Shown here one piece after another: positions 62,523-64,000 of a stretch of 64,000 nt of DNA. The notes under the pieces are model-generated. The model did no database searches. It saw nothing but the letters and a program-made list of their open reading frames with translations, and had not been told where the DNA came from. Position 1 is the first letter of the stretch, and each line of letters opens with the position of its first letter. This stretch comes from CAMLHP01 sp035759745 (GTDB lineage Bacteria; Gemmatimonadota; Gemmatimonadetes; Gemmatimonadales; GWC2-71-9): positions 45,792-109,791 of the forward strand of contig DASTUF010000054.1 in NCBI GenBank assembly GCA_035759745.1. The letters are read 5' to 3'. A program made the translations under genes and the position numbers.

Positions 62523-62884
62523 GCGACAAGAACGAGTGGGTCGGCTCGGCTTTCGTCGGCATCGGCCTGGCAGGTATGGGGCTGTTCGGTGCGCTCGCGG
62601 CCGCCTCGGCGGTCATGGGCCCCGCGTCCATACCGATCTGGGCGATGTCGGTGCTGATCGTGGGGCTGGCATTGCGATCGCCCATGGGGAAGGCATTCGC
62701 CGAGCGGCTCTCCGGCCGTGCGGGTGAGCAGTCCGTGCTCCCGCCGGAACTGTTCGCTGAGCTCGATGACCTGCGGAACCGCTTGCTGGAAATGGAGGAG
62801 CGGCAGGACTTCACCGAGCGGATGCTGGCCCAGCGGGCCGACCCGTTGCCGCTGGCCGGCGAGGGGCGGGAACGGTCGTCATGA
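62519..62884 (+). CDS. Small membrane protein 3 of the coiled-coil array
   Basis: A 121-residue protein with two helices (AFVGIGLAGMGLFGALAAAS and IPIWAMSVLIVGLALRS), a linker, then a coil ending EMEERQDFTERMLAQRADPL. The motif has Gln and Thr in variable places and Met instead of Leu. ATG 62519 overlaps the previous stop (ATGA). Confidence 0.75.
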   Translation: MSDKNEWVGSAFVGIGLAGMGLFGALAAASAVMGPASIPIWAMSVLIVGLALRSPMGKAFAERLSGRAGEQSVLPPELFAELDDLRNRLLEMEERQDFTERMLAQRADPLPLAGEGRERSS

Positions 62885-63192
62885 GTGAGGCCGGCGAGTT
62901 CGCCATGATGCTCGCGATGGGGGCGGTGGGTGTGGCGTTCATCGTGGTGGTGCTGCGGCCGCTGGTGAATGCCCTCGCTCATCGCCTGGCGGGCAGGCAC
63001 GCCGCGCCGGGGCAGGATGTCGAAGAGCGGCTCGCGCGGCTGGAGGAGCTGGGTCTCACCACCGACCAGGTGGCGGGGTCGAGCCAGCGCCTGGCCGAAC
63101 TGGAAGAGCGGCTCGACTTCACCGAGCGAATGCTCACGCAGCAGGCGGACTCGCTGCACCTGGGCGGTGGCCGCCCAGCCGGAGATCTGTGA
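62881..63192 (+). CDS. Small membrane protein 4 of the coiled-coil array
   Basis: A 103-residue protein with one helix (FAMMLAMGAVGVAFIVVVLR), a coil (VEERLARLEELGLTTDQVAG) and ELEERLDFTERMLTQQADSL. ATG 62881 overlaps the previous stop (ATGA). Confidence 0.75.
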   Translation: MSEAGEFAMMLAMGAVGVAFIVVVLRPLVNALAHRLAGRHAAPGQDVEERLARLEELGLTTDQVAGSSQRLAELEERLDFTERMLTQQADSLHLGGGRPAGDL

Positions 63193-63551
63193 TGCTGATT
63201 CAAGTTGATGTCCAGATTCCTCCGGTGCCCGAGATCCCCCAGGTGATAGTGCAGACCGGGCCGTCGCCTTTCGACGGGATGCCGCCGCAGGTCATCTTCA
63301 TGATCGTGCTGGCGGCGCTGGCCGCGGCTACGATCGTGCTCTATCCGCTGCTGCGCGCTTTCGCCCGCCGGATCGAAGGGCGCGGAGGAATGGACAACGT
63401 GGCCCGGGCCGAGCTGGAAGAGTTGCGCGCCCGCATTGCCCAGCTGGAGGAAGGGCACCCCCGGCTGCTGGAGCTGGAGGAGCGGGTGGACTTCGCCGAA
63501 CGGCTGCTGGCCCAGCGCGAGCCGGCCCGGCTGCGGGAGGGCGCACCGTGA
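63192..63551 (+). CDS. Small membrane protein 5 of the coiled-coil array
   Basis: A 119-residue protein. A short N-terminal periplasmic-type stretch (VDVQIPPVPEIPQVIVQTGP) precedes a helix (QVIFMIVLAALAAATIVLYP), then a coil and LLELEERVDFAERLLAQRE. ATG 63192 overlaps the previous TGA; GTG 63189 is an alternative, one codon earlier. Confidence 0.72.
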   Translation: MLIQVDVQIPPVPEIPQVIVQTGPSPFDGMPPQVIFMIVLAALAAATIVLYPLLRAFARRIEGRGGMDNVARAELEELRARIAQLEEGHPRLLELEERVDFAERLLAQREPARLREGAP

Positions 63552-63922
63552 GCGACTCGAGCGATCGTTCGGCGGCGCGGGTGCTCGTCGGGATCACCGG
63601 CGTGCTTTCGCTGGCCTTCATCTTCTTCCTGCTCATCGCCCTGGACGAGGAACCCGCGATCGCGCTCGGCATGGCGGTAAGTGCAGGCTTCGGAGCGATA
63701 GCGGCCTCGACTTTCTGGGTCACCCGCCGCAACAAGCGGCTCGGCAACCCGGCAGACACCCCCCCAGGCGGTGTCAGGGCCCTGGCGGATCGCCTCGAGC
63801 AGCTGGAGTACGACCGCGACGTGGTCGCCCAGCTGGAAGAGCGACTGGAATTTGCTGAACGGCTGCTGGCCGAGCAGCGCAATCCGGCCCAGTTGCCGCG
63901 GCCGGAAGCGACGCCCCGATGA
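63548..63922 (+). CDS. Small membrane protein 6 of the coiled-coil array
   Basis: A 124-residue protein with two helices (VLVGITGVLSLAFIFFLLIA and IALGMAVSAGFGAIAASTFW), then a coil (RALADRLEQLEYDRDVVAQ) and LEERLEFAERLLAEQRNPAQ. The motif has Glu in place of Asp. GTG 63548 overlaps the previous stop (GTGA). Confidence 0.75.
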   Translation: MSDSSDRSAARVLVGITGVLSLAFIFFLLIALDEEPAIALGMAVSAGFGAIAASTFWVTRRNKRLGNPADTPPGGVRALADRLEQLEYDRDVVAQLEERLEFAERLLAEQRNPAQLPRPEATPR

Positions 63923-64000
63923 GTTGGAAGCGCACCTTCGGCCTGGACCCGATCGAGTTCGTGATCTTCTGGGCTGTTACGATTCTCGCGTCCGTGTTCT
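63919..64000 (+). CDS. Partial small membrane protein 7 (N-terminus only)
   Basis: The reading MSWKRTFGLDPIEFVIFWAV, then TILASVF, starts with ATG 63919 overlapping the previous stop (ATGA) and runs off the window. A membrane helix begins near residue 11. It continues the coupled array; whether it carries the C-terminal motif is not visible. Confidence 0.65.
   Translation, partial: MSWKRTFGLDPIEFVIFWAVTILASVF

Overview
The window is high-GC, densely packed bacterial chromosome with little non-coding space. Many genes start with GTG, and many neighbours overlap by 4 bases (ATGA or GTGA). The content (single-chain glycine decarboxylase, S9B dipeptidyl peptidase, DUF4105 and DUF481 envelope proteins, many lipoproteins, a System-I cytochrome c maturation operon, short heptamer repeat arrays between genes) fits a Gram-negative heterotroph, most likely in the Gemmatimonadota. 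That assignment is inferred from gene content and style; no 16S rRNA or tRNA gene is present to test it.

Layout. 1-6625 (minus): a PhzF-like gene cut by the window edge, RidA, CsbD, and a complete dipeptide/oligopeptide ABC importer (two ATPases, two permeases, lipoprotein binding protein). 6649-12157 (minus): glycine cleavage gcvH and gcvP with a lipoyl/octanoyl transferase, then coaE and tdk. 12286-16822: an HU-like protein, a DEAD-box-derived protein that has lost its catalytic motifs, an aspartate aminotransferase with a coupled unknown gene, and a DUF481 protein. 16935-24820: a ClC transporter with CBS domains, sbcD-sbcC, a tandem-GNAT protein, a 47-residue membrane peptide, and a PTPS/QueD-folE pair. 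24817-34112: an M23 peptidase with a propeller, an acyl-CoA synthetase, lipoprotein and TPR genes, a phosphoribosyltransferase, V4R, ligA and a GAF protein. 34386-39582: YtxH, TPR, pyrimidine nucleoside phosphorylase, DUF4105 and a polytopic membrane protein. 39669-43447 (minus): lipoprotein-recF-dciA-gyrB. 43498-49679: enoyl-CoA hydratase, glpK, and ccmE-ccmF-ccmH-like-zinc-ribbon. 49852-56036 (minus): a lipoprotein, then an operon of TPR, macro domain, transglutaminase-like protein, ABC ATPase and ABC permease. 56127-64000 (plus): uvrA, a ferredoxin-like protein, DPP-IV, and an array of small membrane proteins that runs off the end.

How genes work together. gcvH and gcvP supply two glycine cleavage proteins, and the adjacent transferase probably lipoylates GcvH. 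SbcCD, RecF, LigA and UvrA are DNA repair or replication proteins; DciA and GyrB also serve replication. CcmE, CcmF and the CcmH-like protein mature c-type cytochromes. tdk and the nucleoside phosphorylase salvage pyrimidines.

Most interesting signals: (1) at least six consecutive, translationally coupled small membrane proteins at 61973-63922, each ending in the same ER-x-[DE]-F-x-ER-x-L coiled-coil motif; (2) seven short-period repeat arrays (7- or 8-base units) between genes, head-to-head at three gene 3' ends and single-orientation in all three divergent gaps; (3) a 217-bp inverted-repeat element that encodes the C-terminus of a DUF4105 protein; (4) catalytically emptied versions of a DEAD-box helicase and a transglutaminase; (5) a CcmE with Cys in place of the haem-binding His, beside a CcmH-like protein with an altered cysteine motif.
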